From: CAXXOK01 sp964640955
Lineage (GTDB): Bacteria; Bacillota; Clostridia; Christensenellales; Aristaeellaceae
DNA: 64,000 bases
Direction: 5' to 3'
NCBI GenBank assembly: GCA_964640955.1
Contig: CAZXJI010000010.1
Coordinates: forward strand, 1 to 64,000
Below the pieces are notes generated by a model. It did no database searches and was not told the DNA's origin. It saw only the letters and a program-made list of their open reading frames with translations. A program made the translations under genes and the position numbers. Shown one piece after another: positions 35,181 through 44,826 of the stretch (position 1 is the stretch's first letter; each line of letters begins with the position of its first letter).

Positions 35181-35900
35181 ATGGAACTCAAAGACCTCAA
35201 CGAACTGCTGGCGCGCAACCGTTACCCCGGCCGCGGCATCCTGCTGGGACGCAGCGCCGACGGCCTGCGCGCGGTGATCGCCTATTTCATCATGGGTCGC
35301 AGCGAAAACAGCCGCAACCGCGTGTTTACCCCCACGGAGGACGGCATCATCACGGAGGCGTTCGACCCCTCCAAAATGACCGACCCCAGCCTGATCATCT
35401 ACGCCCCGGTGCGCACGCTCGACGCGCAGACCACCGTCGTCACCAACGGCGACCAGACCGATACCGTCGCCCGGTTCCTGCGCGCGGGTCAAACCTTTGA
35501 GGAGGCGCTGCGCTCGCGAACGTTCGAGCCCGACGCGCCCAACTACACCCCCCGCATCTCGGGGCTGCTCACGGCGGGCGAAGGCCGCATGGCCTACCGG
35601 CTTTCCATCCTCAAAAGCGACGGCGGCCACGCCGATGGCGCCCAGCGCTTTTTTTACGAGTACCCCGAGCCCCGCGCGGGCGAAGGCCGCCTGATCCATA
35701 CTTATCTGGGCGACGGCGATCCCCTGCCCAGCTTCGAGGGCGAGCCCACCCCCGTCCGGGTGGATTGCGCGGACATCGACCGTTTCGCCGACGGGCTTTG
35801 GAACGCGCTGGACATGCAAAACAAGGTCAGCCTGTTCGTGCGCACCGTGGAACTCTGCGGCGGGCACACCGTGACCCGCATCCTCAACCAGCACAGCTAA
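35181..35900 (+). CDS. purO: IMP cyclohydrolase, PurO type
   Basis: Closes FAICAR to IMP, the last step of the pathway. 239 residues resembling the archaeal PurO family: NRYPGRGILLG near the start, then AYFIMGRSENSRNRVF, and VTNGDQTDT in the middle. This replaces the N-terminal domain of ordinary bifunctional PurH, whose other domain is the next gene, 15 bases on. GGGAGGC precedes ATG 35181. Confidence 0.9.
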   Translation: MELKDLNELLARNRYPGRGILLGRSADGLRAVIAYFIMGRSENSRNRVFTPTEDGIITEAFDPSKMTDPSLIIYAPVRTLDAQTTVVTNGDQTDTVARFLRAGQTFEEALRSRTFEPDAPNYTPRISGLLTAGEGRMAYRLSILKSDGGHADGAQRFFYEYPEPRAGEGRLIHTYLGDGDPLPSFEGEPTPVRVDCADIDRFADGLWNALDMQNKVSLFVRTVELCGGHTVTRILNQHS

Positions 35901-35915
35901 GGAGGCAAACCCGAC

Positions 35916-37094
35916 ATGAAGGAGCTGGAACTCAAATACGGCTGCAACCCCAACCAGAAGCCCGCGCGCATTTTCGCCAAGGAAGGCGAGCTGCCCTTGG
36001 CGGTGTTAAGCGGCCGGCCGGGCTACATCAACTTTCTGGACGCGCTCAACGGCTGGCAGCTGGTGCGGGAGCTCAGGCGCGCCACGGGGCTCGCGGCGGC
36101 AACCTCCTTCAAACACGTCAGCCCCGCCGGCGCGGCGCTGGGCCTGCCGCTTTCGGACACGCTCAAACAGATCTACTTCGTGCCGCAGACCGCGGAGCTC
36201 TCCCCCCTGGCCTGCGCCTACGCCCGCGCGCGCGGCGCCGACCGCATGAGCAGCTTCGGCGACTGGATCAGCCTTTCCGATCCCTGCGACGCGCCCACCG
36301 CCCGGCTCATCAAGCCCGAGGTGAGCGACGGGGTCATCGCGCCGGGCTACGAGCCGGAAGCCCTCGAAATACTCAAGTCCAAGCGGCAGGGCAACTACAA
36401 CATCGTGCAGATTGATCCGTCCTACGAGCCGCCCGCACTGGAGCACAAGGACGTGTTCGGCGTCACCTTCGAGCAGAACCGCAACGAGCTGGTCATCGAC
36501 GATGCGTTTTTCGCAAACGTCGTTACGCAGAACAGGGTCCTGCCCGCCTCCGCCAAGCGCGACCTGGCGGTTTCGATGATCGCGCTCAAATACACGCAGT
36601 CCAACTCCGTGTGCTACGTCAAGGACGGTCAATGCGTGGGCATCGGCGCGGGGCAGCAGAGCCGCATCCACTGTACGCGCCTGGCGGGCGACAAGGCGGA
36701 CAACTGGTGGCTGCGCCAGCACGAAAAAACCCTCGCGCTGCCCTTTCTGTCGGGAACCAAAAACCCCGACCGGGATAACGCCATCGACCGCTACATCAGC
36801 GCCGAGGCCGAAACCACGGTGCTGGCCGACGGCCGCTGGCAGGCGCTTTTCACCCGCCGGCCGGAAGCGCTGACCGCCGAAGAAAAGCGGGCGTGGCTGG
36901 CTAAAAACACCGGCGTCAGCCTCGGCAGCGACGCCTTCTTCCCCTTCAGCGACAACATCGACCGCGCCGTGCAAAGCGGGGTGCGCTACATCGCCGAGCC
37001 CGGCGGCAGCAAGCGGGACGGCGAGGTGATCGCCGCGTGCGACCGTTACGGCGTCGTAATGGCGTTCACGGGCCTTCGGCTGTTCCACCATTGA
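35916..37094 (+). CDS. purH: Stand-alone AICAR formyltransferase (PurH C-terminal domain)
   Basis: Formylates AICAR to FAICAR using 10-formyl-THF. 392 residues equal only the C-terminal part of the usual ~510-residue PurH; no MGS-like cyclohydrolase domain is present. It starts KYGCNPNQKPA as the PurH domain boundary does, has the catalytic Lys66-His67 in SFKHVSPAG and the later KYTQSNSVCYVKDGQ and AGQQSRIHCTRLA motifs. The missing activity is supplied by purO next to it. AAGGAGG precedes ATG 35916. Confidence 0.93.
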   Translation: MKELELKYGCNPNQKPARIFAKEGELPLAVLSGRPGYINFLDALNGWQLVRELRRATGLAAATSFKHVSPAGAALGLPLSDTLKQIYFVPQTAELSPLACAYARARGADRMSSFGDWISLSDPCDAPTARLIKPEVSDGVIAPGYEPEALEILKSKRQGNYNIVQIDPSYEPPALEHKDVFGVTFEQNRNELVIDDAFFANVVTQNRVLPASAKRDLAVSMIALKYTQSNSVCYVKDGQCVGIGAGQQSRIHCTRLAGDKADNWWLRQHEKTLALPFLSGTKNPDRDNAIDRYISAEAETTVLADGRWQALFTRRPEALTAEEKRAWLAKNTGVSLGSDAFFPFSDNIDRAVQSGVRYIAEPGGSKRDGEVIAACDRYGVVMAFTGLRLFHH

Positions 37095-37113
37095 GCGAAA
37101 GGGAGTGCGCGCG

Positions 37114-38400
37114 ATGAAGGTACTCGTGGTAGGCGGCGGCGGGCGGGAGCACGCCATCGTCCGCAAGCTTGCGGAAAGCCCCCTCATCGGCCGGCTGTAC
37201 TGCGCGCCGGGCAACGGCGGCATCGCCCGGGACGCCGAATGCGTGCCCATCATGGCGACGGATGTCGCCGCCCTCGCCGACTGGGCGCAGCAGAACGCCA
37301 TGGATTACGTGGTCGTCTCCCCGGACGACCCGCTCTGCCTGGGGCTTTGCGACCTGCTCGCCGAGCGGGGCATCCCCTCCTTCGGGCCCACGAAGGCCGC
37401 CGCGCGCGTGGAGGGCAGCAAGATTTACGCTAAAAAGCTTATGCGCAAATACGGCATCCCCACCGCGTCCTGCGAGATTTTTTCCGATCTGTCGCTCGCG
37501 CTGCGCTATATCCGCATCGCGCCCTGCCCCATGGTGGTCAAGGCGGACGGCCTGGCGCTGGGCAAGGGCGTGGTGATTTGCCAAAACCGGGACGAGGCCG
37601 AGGCCGCCGTGCGGGACATGATGGAAAAGGGCCGCTTCGGCGCGGCGGGCAGCCGCATCGTGGTGGAGGAGTTTTTGGAGGGCCCGGAGGTATCGGTGCT
37701 CGCCTTTACCGACGGCACCGACATCCGCCCCATGGTCTCCAGCATGGATCACAAGCGCGCGCTGGACGGCGACCGGGGCCTCAACACCGGCGGCATGGGG
37801 GTGGTCGCCCCCAACCCGTACTACACCCCCGAGGTCGCGGAGCTCTGCATGCGCACCATTTTCCTGCCCACGCTCGCGGCGCTGCGCGCGGAGGGTAACC
37901 CGTTCGCCGGGTGCCTGTATTTCGGGCTGATGCTCACCGAGAACGGCCCCAAGGTAATCGAATACAACTGCCGCTTCGGCGATCCCGAGGCGCAGGCGGT
38001 GCTGCCGCTTCTGGAAAGCGACCTGTTTTCCATCATGCGCCACGTAAGCGCCGGCACGCTTCGGGACGCGGACGTGCGCTTTTATTCGGGCGCGAGCTGC
38101 TGCGTGGTGCTCGCCTCCGGCGGCTACCCCGCCTCCTACCGCACGGGCATGCCGATCGCGGGCCTCGGTGAGGCCGAAGCCCTGCCGGGGGTCAGCGTGT
38201 TCCATGCCGGAACGCGCCCGGGCCAGAGCGGCGAAACCGTCACCGCCGGGGGCCGCGTGCTGGGCGTGACCGCCGTGGCCGATACCTTGCCCCGTGCGAT
38301 CGCAAACGCCTACGCGGCGGCGGGCCACATTTCCTTCGACGGCATGCACCTGCGCCGGGACATCGGCATCCGGGCGCTCGCCGCGAAAAACCCGCGCTGA
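37114..38400 (+). CDS. purD: Phosphoribosylamine--glycine ligase
   Basis: ATP-grasp ligase joining phosphoribosylamine and glycine to GAR, second step of the pathway. 428 residues. N-terminus VLVVGGGGREHAIV; PMVVKADGLALGKGV is the ATP-grasp lysine region; HKRALDGDRGLNTGGMG is typical of PurD. GGGAG eight bases upstream supports ATG 37114 over a GTG at 37105. Follows purH by 19 bases. Confidence 0.96.
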   Translation: MKVLVVGGGGREHAIVRKLAESPLIGRLYCAPGNGGIARDAECVPIMATDVAALADWAQQNAMDYVVVSPDDPLCLGLCDLLAERGIPSFGPTKAAARVEGSKIYAKKLMRKYGIPTASCEIFSDLSLALRYIRIAPCPMVVKADGLALGKGVVICQNRDEAEAAVRDMMEKGRFGAAGSRIVVEEFLEGPEVSVLAFTDGTDIRPMVSSMDHKRALDGDRGLNTGGMGVVAPNPYYTPEVAELCMRTIFLPTLAALRAEGNPFAGCLYFGLMLTENGPKVIEYNCRFGDPEAQAVLPLLESDLFSIMRHVSAGTLRDADVRFYSGASCCVVLASGGYPASYRTGMPIAGLGEAEALPGVSVFHAGTRPGQSGETVTAGGRVLGVTAVADTLPRAIANAYAAAGHISFDGMHLRRDIGIRALAAKNPR

Positions 38401-38438
38401 GACCCGGCCCCGACGCTTCACCAAACAGGAGGTTCGCT

Positions 38439-41400
38439 ATGGCCGTTTACCGCGTCTACACCGAAAAAAAGCCCCCCTACGCCGTGGAAGCCAAGGCCCT
38501 GCTTAACGAGATCCGCCACATTTTGCTCATCAAGAGCATCACGGGCGTGCGGCTGCTCAACCGTTACGATATCGAAGGCGTGAGCGCGGAGCTGTTTGAG
38601 CAGTGCCTGCCCGTCGTGTTTTACGAGCCGCAGCTGGATACCTTTTCCTTCTCGCTTCCGAAAACCGACGCGGCGGCGGTGTTCGCCACGGAGTACCTGC
38701 CGGGGCAGTTCGACGTGCGCGCCGATTCCTGCGCCGAATGCGTGCAGCTCGTCAGCCGGGGCGAGCGTCCCGCGGTGCGCACCGCGCGGGTGTACCTGCT
38801 CACGGGCGCGCCCACGGCGGAGGAGATCGAGCGCGTCAAAAAATACGTCGTCAACCCCGTGGAGAGCCGCGAGGCCGACCTTTCGGAAAAGACCACCCTG
38901 CGGCAAACCTACGAAACACCCGATATGGTGGAGACGCTTCACGGCTTTACCGCGCTTTCCGGGGACGCGGTGCCGGCCTTCGTCGCCCGCTACGGCCTGG
39001 CCATGGACGCGGACGACCTGGCCTTCTGCCGGGATTATTTCCGTTCGGAGCACCGGGACCCGACGCTGACGGAAATCCGCATGATCGACACCTACTGGAG
39101 CGATCACTGCCGCCACACCACGTTCCTCACGGAGCTTGTCGACGTCAAGGCGCAGAAGCCCGCGGTGGAGGCGGCCTTTCAGCGTTACCTCGCGCTTCGA
39201 AAGGAGCTCGGCCGCGAGGACAGGCCCGTGACCCTCATGGACGTCGCCACCATCGGCGCCAGGGCCCTGCGCGCGCGCGGAAAGCTAACAAACCTCGACG
39301 TAAGCGACGAGATCAACGCCTGCTCCATCCTGATCGACGTGAATCACGACGGGGTCAAAGAGCCGTGGCTGCTTTTGTTCAAAAACGAAACCCACAACCA
39401 CCCCACCGAGATCGAGCCCTTTGGCGGCGCGGCCACCTGCATCGGCGGCGCGATCCGCGATCCGCTCTCCGGGCGCGCGTACGTGTACCAGGCCATGCGC
39501 GTCACCGGCGCGGCCGACCCGCTGACCCCCGTGGCAGATACGATGCCCGGCAAGCTGCCCCAGCGCAAGCTGGTGACCACCGCGGCGGCGGGCTACAGCG
39601 CCTACGGCAACCAGATCGGGCTGGCCACGGGGCTGGTGGACGAGCTTTACCACCCCGGCTACGCCGCCAAACGCATGGAGATCGGCGCGGTGGTCGGCGC
39701 GGCTCCGCTTGCAAACGTCCGCCGGGAAGCGCCCGCGCCGGGCGACCAGGTGATTCTGGTCGGCGGTCGCACGGGGCGCGACGGCTGCGGCGGGGCGACC
39801 GGCTCCAGCAAGAGCCACAAGCTGCAAAGCTTGGAAACCTGCGGCGCGGAGGTGCAAAAGGGCAACCCCGTCGCCGAGCGCAAGCTGCAGCGCCTGTTCC
39901 GCGACGCCAAAGCCACGCGGCTCATCAAGCGCTGCAACGATTTCGGCGCGGGCGGCGTGAGCGTCGCCATCGGCGAGCTGGCCGACGGCCTTTTAATCGA
40001 CCTGGACAGGGTGCCCCGCAAGTACGAGGGGCTGGACGGCACGGAGCTGGCGATTTCCGAAAGCCAGGAGCGCATGGCCGTCGTCGTATCCCCTGAGGAC
40101 GCCGACGCGTTTATCCGCCTCGCCAACGCGGAAAACCTCGAAGCCACGGTCGTGGCCGAGGTGACGGCGCAGCCGCGGCTGGCCATGCGCTGGAAGGGGC
40201 AGACCATCGTCGACCTGAGCCGCACATTTCTCAACTCCAACGGGGCCGAAAAGCAGGCCCGGGCGCTGGTGCCGGACGCGGCGATCCGCCCCGTGCCCTT
40301 CGCCGGCAGTACCTTCGGCGAAAAGCTTGCCGCCATGGCCGCCGATTTGAACGTCTGCTCCAAAAAAGGCCTCGCGGAGCGGTTTGATTCCACCATCGGC
40401 GCGGGCACGGTGCTCATGCCCTTCGGCGGCAAACGCCAGCTGACCCCCGCGCAGGCCATGGCCGCCAAGCTTCCCGTGCTCAGCGGGGATACCGACACCG
40501 TCAGCGGCATGGCCTACGGCTTTCACCCGCAGCTGATGGAGCAAAGCCCCTACGAGGGCGCCTACCTGAGCGTGGCCGAGAGCCTATGCCGCCTCGTCGC
40601 CGGCGGCTTCGACTTCCGCAGGGCCTACCTCACCTTTCAGGAATATTTCCGCCGCATGACCGATGACCCGGCCACGTGGGGCCAGCCGCTTTCGGCGCTG
40701 CTGGGCGCGCTGGACGCGCAGATGAACTTCGGCGTAGCGGCCATCGGCGGCAAGGACAGCATGAGCGGCACCTTCGAGGACCTGCACGTGCCGCCCACGC
40801 TGGTCAGCTTCGCCGTGGCCCCCGGCAGCGCCGGGGACGTGATCTCGCCGGAGTTCAAGGCGGCGGGCCGCTCGCTTTACTGGCTGTATGCCAACCCGTT
40901 CGACGCGGGGGCGTTCACGCGCAACCTCGACCTGCTCTATCGCCTCATCCACGAAAAGAAGGCCGTCTCCGCCTGGGCGGTCGGCCTGGGCGGCATCGCG
41001 GAAGGGCTGTTCAAAATGGCGCTGGGCAACGGCGTCGGCGCGGCGGTTTTCGATACGTTCACGCGCGACCTGTTCGGGCAGTATATCGGCGGGATCATCG
41101 TGGAACTGGCGCTGGGCGCGGCGGATACGGAGTTTTCCGCCCGCGGCGAAGCCCTCGGCGCGACGGTTGCCGAGTACGCGATCACGTATCGCGGCGAAAC
41201 CGTCCCGCTTGAAACGGTTCAGGAAGCCTACGAGCGCAAGCTTACCAAGGTGTTCCCCTACCGCGACGCGGGCGGGGAGCAGCCCGCCTCCGTACCCGCC
41301 GTTACCTTTACCGCCGATAGCTGGCCCGCGCCCGCCCTGCGCACGGCGCGCCCCGTAGCGGTCATCCCCGCGTTTCCCGGCACCAACTGCGAGGTGGATA

Positions 41401-42161
41401 CCGCCCGCGCGCTGGAACGCGCCGGCGCGGAGCCGCGCATCCTGCTCATCAACAACCTGACCCCGCAGGACGTCGGCCGCAGCGTGGAGGCGGCGGTGAA
41501 GGAAATCGGCGGCGCGCAGATGCTGGTGTTCCCCGGCGGCTTCTCCGGTGGGGACGAGCCGGACGGCAGCGGCAAGTTCATCACCGCGTTTTTCCGCAAC
41601 CCCGCCGTCAAGGAGGCCGCCGAAAGCCTGCTTAACGACCGCGACGGGCTGATGTTGGGCATCTGCAACGGTTTTCAGGCGCTGGTCAAGCTGGGGCTGG
41701 TACCCTTCGGCAGGATCGTCGATACGGACGAGGCCTGTCCCACCCTCACCTTCAATACCATCGGCCGCCACCAGAGCCTGCTGGTGCGCACCCGCATCGC
41801 CAGCAACAAAAGCCCGTGGCTCATGCTGTGCAAACCCGGCGAAATCTACACCGTTCCCATCAGCCACGGCGAGGGGCGCTTCGTGTGTGCCGACGGGACG
41901 CTCTCGGCGCTGGCCCAAAGCGGACAGATCGCCGCGCAGTACGTGGGGCCGGACGGGCTGCCGACCATGGACCTGCGCTTTAACCCCAACGGCAGCGCCA
42001 TGGCCGTGGAGGCCGTCTCCTCGCCGGACGGACGGGTGCTGGGCAAGATGGGCCACAGCGAGCGCAGCGGCAGGAATCTTTACAAGAACGTCGAAGGGAA
42101 TACATTCCAGCCGATCTTCGAGGGCGGGGTAAACTACTTCAAGCCCCCGGTTCTCCGCTGA
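38439..42161 (+). CDS. purL: FGAM synthase, single-chain Clostridia type
   Basis: Amidates FGAR to FGAM with glutamine and ATP. 1240 residues fuse the synthetase (PurL) with the glutaminase (PurQ). The synthetase shows DCxRHTTF-like SDHCRHTTFLTEL, KNETHNHPTEIEPFGGAATCIGG and KDSMSGTF. The glutaminase at the C-terminus has FPGTNCEVDTARALERAG, catalytic Cys in LGICNGFQALV and the SHGEGRF histidine. This matches the clostridial one-chain form (about 1240 residues) and not the B. subtilis PurS/Q/L set. CAGGAGG lies before ATG 38439. Confidence 0.96.
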   Translation: MAVYRVYTEKKPPYAVEAKALLNEIRHILLIKSITGVRLLNRYDIEGVSAELFEQCLPVVFYEPQLDTFSFSLPKTDAAAVFATEYLPGQFDVRADSCAECVQLVSRGERPAVRTARVYLLTGAPTAEEIERVKKYVVNPVESREADLSEKTTLRQTYETPDMVETLHGFTALSGDAVPAFVARYGLAMDADDLAFCRDYFRSEHRDPTLTEIRMIDTYWSDHCRHTTFLTELVDVKAQKPAVEAAFQRYLALRKELGREDRPVTLMDVATIGARALRARGKLTNLDVSDEINACSILIDVNHDGVKEPWLLLFKNETHNHPTEIEPFGGAATCIGGAIRDPLSGRAYVYQAMRVTGAADPLTPVADTMPGKLPQRKLVTTAAAGYSAYGNQIGLATGLVDELYHPGYAAKRMEIGAVVGAAPLANVRREAPAPGDQVILVGGRTGRDGCGGATGSSKSHKLQSLETCGAEVQKGNPVAERKLQRLFRDAKATRLIKRCNDFGAGGVSVAIGELADGLLIDLDRVPRKYEGLDGTELAISESQERMAVVVSPEDADAFIRLANAENLEATVVAEVTAQPRLAMRWKGQTIVDLSRTFLNSNGAEKQARALVPDAAIRPVPFAGSTFGEKLAAMAADLNVCSKKGLAERFDSTIGAGTVLMPFGGKRQLTPAQAMAAKLPVLSGDTDTVSGMAYGFHPQLMEQSPYEGAYLSVAESLCRLVAGGFDFRRAYLTFQEYFRRMTDDPATWGQPLSALLGALDAQMNFGVAAIGGKDSMSGTFEDLHVPPTLVSFAVAPGSAGDVISPEFKAAGRSLYWLYANPFDAGAFTRNLDLLYRLIHEKKAVSAWAVGLGGIAEGLFKMALGNGVGAAVFDTFTRDLFGQYIGGIIVELALGAADTEFSARGEALGATVAEYAITYRGETVPLETVQEAYERKLTKVFPYRDAGGEQPASVPAVTFTADSWPAPALRTARPVAVIPAFPGTNCEVDTARALERAGAEPRILLINNLTPQDVGRSVEAAVKEIGGAQMLVFPGGFSGGDEPDGSGKFITAFFRNPAVKEAAESLLNDRDGLMLGICNGFQALVKLGLVPFGRIVDTDEACPTLTFNTIGRHQSLLVRTRIASNKSPWLMLCKPGEIYTVPISHGEGRFVCADGTLSALAQSGQIAAQYVGPDGLPTMDLRFNPNGSAMAVEAVSSPDGRVLGKMGHSERSGRNLYKNVEGNTFQPIFEGGVNYFKPPVLR

Positions 42162-42202
42162 CGGCAAGGCCGCGTTTCACCCACCGCTTAAGGAGGTTTC
42201 CC

Positions 42203-43639
42203 ATGCCCGATCATTCCGCGTACGTAAGCCCCTTTTCCACCCGCTACGCCAGCCGGGAAATGCAGTTCATCTTTTCCGAGGACAATAAGTTCCGCACCTG
42301 GCGGCGGCTGTGGATCAGCCTGGCGAAGGCCGAGCAGAAGCAGGGCCTGCCCATTACGGACGAGCAGATCGCCGAGCTTGAAAAGTACAAGAACGACATC
42401 AATTACGACGTTGCCGCCGCGCGGGAGCGTGAGGTGCGCCACGACGTGATGAGCCACGTGTACGCCTACGGCGTGCAGTGCCCCAAGGCGAAGGGCATTA
42501 TCCATCTGGGCGCCACCAGCTGCTACGTGGGCGACAACACCGACGTGCTGATCATGAAGGAAGGGCTCACGCTGGTAAAGCGCAAGCTGCTGGGCGTGCT
42601 CAAGGAACTGCGTGCCTTCGCCATGGCGCACCGCGACCTGCCCACGCTCGCCTACACCCATTTGCAGCCCGCGCAGCTCACCACCGTGGGCAAGCGCGCC
42701 ACGCTGTGGATGAACGAATTGCTCATGGATTTTGAGGAGGTCGAGCACCGCCTTACTACGCTCGCGCTGCTGGGCAGCAAGGGCACCACCGGCACGCAGG
42801 CCAGCTTCGTGGAGCTATTGGGCGGCGACGGCCGGAAGATCGACCAGATCGAAAAGGATATCGCCGCCGACCTGGGCTTTACGCGCGTCGTGCCCGTCAG
42901 CGGGCAGACCTACAGCCGCAAGGTGGATTACCAGGTGGTGTCGGCGCTTTCCGGCATCGCGCAGAGCGCCAGCAAGTTCAGCTACGATTTACGTCTGCTG
43001 CAAAGCTTCAAGGAGATGGAGGAACCCTTCGAAAAAAGCCAGATCGGCTCCTCCGCCATGCCCTACAAGCGCAACCCCATGCGCAGCGAGCGCATCAGCG
43101 CGCTTTCCCGCTATGTGATGGTGGATACGCTCAATGCCGCCGTCACCGCGGGCACGCAGTGGTTCGAGCGTACGCTGGACGACAGCGCCAACCGCCGCAT
43201 CGCCGTGAGCGAGGCGTTCCTGGGGGTCGACGCGATTCTCAACCTGATGCTCAACGTATGCGACGGGCTGGTGGTCTATCCCAAGGTCATCCGCGCGCGC
43301 GTGCTGCACGAGCTGCCCTTTATGGCGACCGAGAACATCCTGATGGACGCGGTCAAGAAGGGCGGCGACCGGCAGGCCCTGCACGAGAGGCTTCGCGTGC
43401 ACAGCCAGGCGGCCGCCCGCGTGGTGAAGGAGGAGGGCGGCGCAAACGACCTCGTTCACCGCATCGCCGCCGATCCGGACTTCCGCACCACCGAGGCGGA
43501 AATCCAGTCGATCCTCGACCCCGCGCGCTTCACCGGCCGCAGCGCCGAGCAGGTGGAAACCTTCGTAACCGGGCTGATCGACCCGCTGCTGGCCAAAAAC
43601 GCGGGCGAGATCGGCGAAAAGGTCGAAGTCAACGTGTAA
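42203..43639 (+). CDS. purB: Adenylosuccinate lyase
   Basis: Works twice: SAICAR to AICAR, and adenylosuccinate to AMP. 478 residues. Fumarase-superfamily motifs: GATSCYVGDN, the His in TLAYTHLQPAQLTT, KGTTGTQASF, and the signature SSAMPYKRNPMRSERI. AAGGAGG precedes ATG 42203. Last gene of the pur operon, followed by a terminator. Confidence 0.97.
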   Translation: MPDHSAYVSPFSTRYASREMQFIFSEDNKFRTWRRLWISLAKAEQKQGLPITDEQIAELEKYKNDINYDVAAAREREVRHDVMSHVYAYGVQCPKAKGIIHLGATSCYVGDNTDVLIMKEGLTLVKRKLLGVLKELRAFAMAHRDLPTLAYTHLQPAQLTTVGKRATLWMNELLMDFEEVEHRLTTLALLGSKGTTGTQASFVELLGGDGRKIDQIEKDIAADLGFTRVVPVSGQTYSRKVDYQVVSALSGIAQSASKFSYDLRLLQSFKEMEEPFEKSQIGSSAMPYKRNPMRSERISALSRYVMVDTLNAAVTAGTQWFERTLDDSANRRIAVSEAFLGVDAILNLMLNVCDGLVVYPKVIRARVLHELPFMATENILMDAVKKGGDRQALHERLRVHSQAAARVVKEEGGANDLVHRIAADPDFRTTEAEIQSILDPARFTGRSAEQVETFVTGLIDPLLAKNAGEIGEKVEVNV

Positions 43640-43662
43640 TTGAAAAAGCGTCGTCTTATCGT

Positions 43663-43690
43663 CCGTCGCACCGTTATGCGGCGGGCGTTT
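43663..43690 (+). terminator. Terminator of the pur operon
   Basis: CCGTCGCA pairs with TGCGGCGG (one T-G), six-base loop, then GCGTTTTG. Confidence 0.6.
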
Positions 43691-43742
43691 TGCATTCGAT
43701 TCCCTAAAACCTGTAAAAACGGGAGCGCCGAAGGCGAAAGCT

Positions 43743-43772
43743 TTGACAGTTTGCCCGCAATTGCGATACAAT
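43743..43772 (+). promoter_or_regulatory. Promoter of murB-rapZ
   Basis: TTGACA, 18-base spacer, TACAAT, 32 bases before the murB start. Confidence 0.8.
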
Positions 43773-43804
43773 AAACCCAAACTGAGGCAGGGGAGGGAGC
43801 GTTT

Positions 43805-44773
43805 GTGGAGGAAGCCCTACGCGCGGAGCTGGTCGAGGCGCTCCGCCCTCTTGTGAAGCGCAAGGAACTGACCGAAAACGTCCCCATGAGCGCGTATACC
43901 ACCCTGGGCCTCGGCGGCCCGGCGGAGCTCCTGTGCGAAATCACCTCCGCCGATCAGTTGCTGGAGATTCTGCGCATCGCGAACCGATTGAACGTGCCCG
44001 TGAACATTCTGGGCAACGGATCGAACCTCCTGGTGCGGGACGGCGGCTGGCCGGGGCTAACGCTGCACTTCGGCGACGGGTTTTCCGAGGTCACGCCGCC
44101 GGTGCCCCTGCCGGACGGGCGATACGCGATCACCGCGCAGGCGGGCGCGCCGCTTGCCAAGCTCAGCGCCGTCGCCGCGGACGCGGCCTTGAGCGGGCTG
44201 GAGTTCGCCGCGGGCATTCCCGGCACGGTGGGCGGCGGAGTGCTGATGAACGCCGGGGCCTTCGGCGGGGAGCTGAAAAACGTCGTCGAAGGCGTGACCT
44301 GCGCGACGATGGCCGGCGAAATACGCCACTACACCAACGGGGAGATGGCTTTCGATTACCGTCGCTGCCGCCTCTCCGACCCCGGCGCGGAGCCGGAAGC
44401 GGTCGTGGCGGCCACCTTCGCCCTGATCCCCGGCGACGGGGATACCATCCGCGTCGCTATGCGGGAGTTCAGCGCCAGAAGGCGCGAAAAACAGCCCGTC
44501 ACCCTGCCCTGCTGCGGCAGCACCTTCAAGCGTCCGCCGGGCCGGTTCGCCGGAACGCTCATCGACCAGTGCGGGCTCAAGGGCCTGCGCGTGGGCGGCG
44601 CGAGCGTCAGCATCAAGCACGCGGGCTTTCTGGTCAACGACGAGGACGGCACCGCGGAGGATTACCTGCGCCTGATGGCCGAGGTACGGCGCGTGGTCGA
44701 GGAGAAGACCGGCGTGCTTCTGGAGCCGGAAGTGCGCATCGTCGGCGTGGACGCGCCGCCCGCGGAAGCGTAG
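43805..44773 (+). CDS. murB: UDP-N-acetylenolpyruvoylglucosamine reductase
   Basis: FAD enzyme that reduces enolpyruvyl-UDP-GlcNAc with NADPH to UDP-MurNAc. 322 residues. Motifs: NMSAYTTLGLGGPA-like start, GNGSNLLVRDGG (FAD), FAAGIPGTVGGGVLMNAGAFG, and the proton-donor Ser in CCGSTFKRP, with a Glu near the C-terminus. It is the type IIa short form. GTG 43805 lies after GGGAGGGAG. Followed by rapZ, 53 bases on. Confidence 0.97.
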   Translation: MEEALRAELVEALRPLVKRKELTENVPMSAYTTLGLGGPAELLCEITSADQLLEILRIANRLNVPVNILGNGSNLLVRDGGWPGLTLHFGDGFSEVTPPVPLPDGRYAITAQAGAPLAKLSAVAADAALSGLEFAAGIPGTVGGGVLMNAGAFGGELKNVVEGVTCATMAGEIRHYTNGEMAFDYRRCRLSDPGAEPEAVVAATFALIPGDGDTIRVAMREFSARRREKQPVTLPCCGSTFKRPPGRFAGTLIDQCGLKGLRVGGASVSIKHAGFLVNDEDGTAEDYLRLMAEVRRVVEEKTGVLLEPEVRIVGVDAPPAEA

Positions 44774-44826
44774 CCCGAGGGCTCCCGCGCCGAAGCGGAT
44801 TTTTCCCTGCAAGGAGGGGTTGTCCC

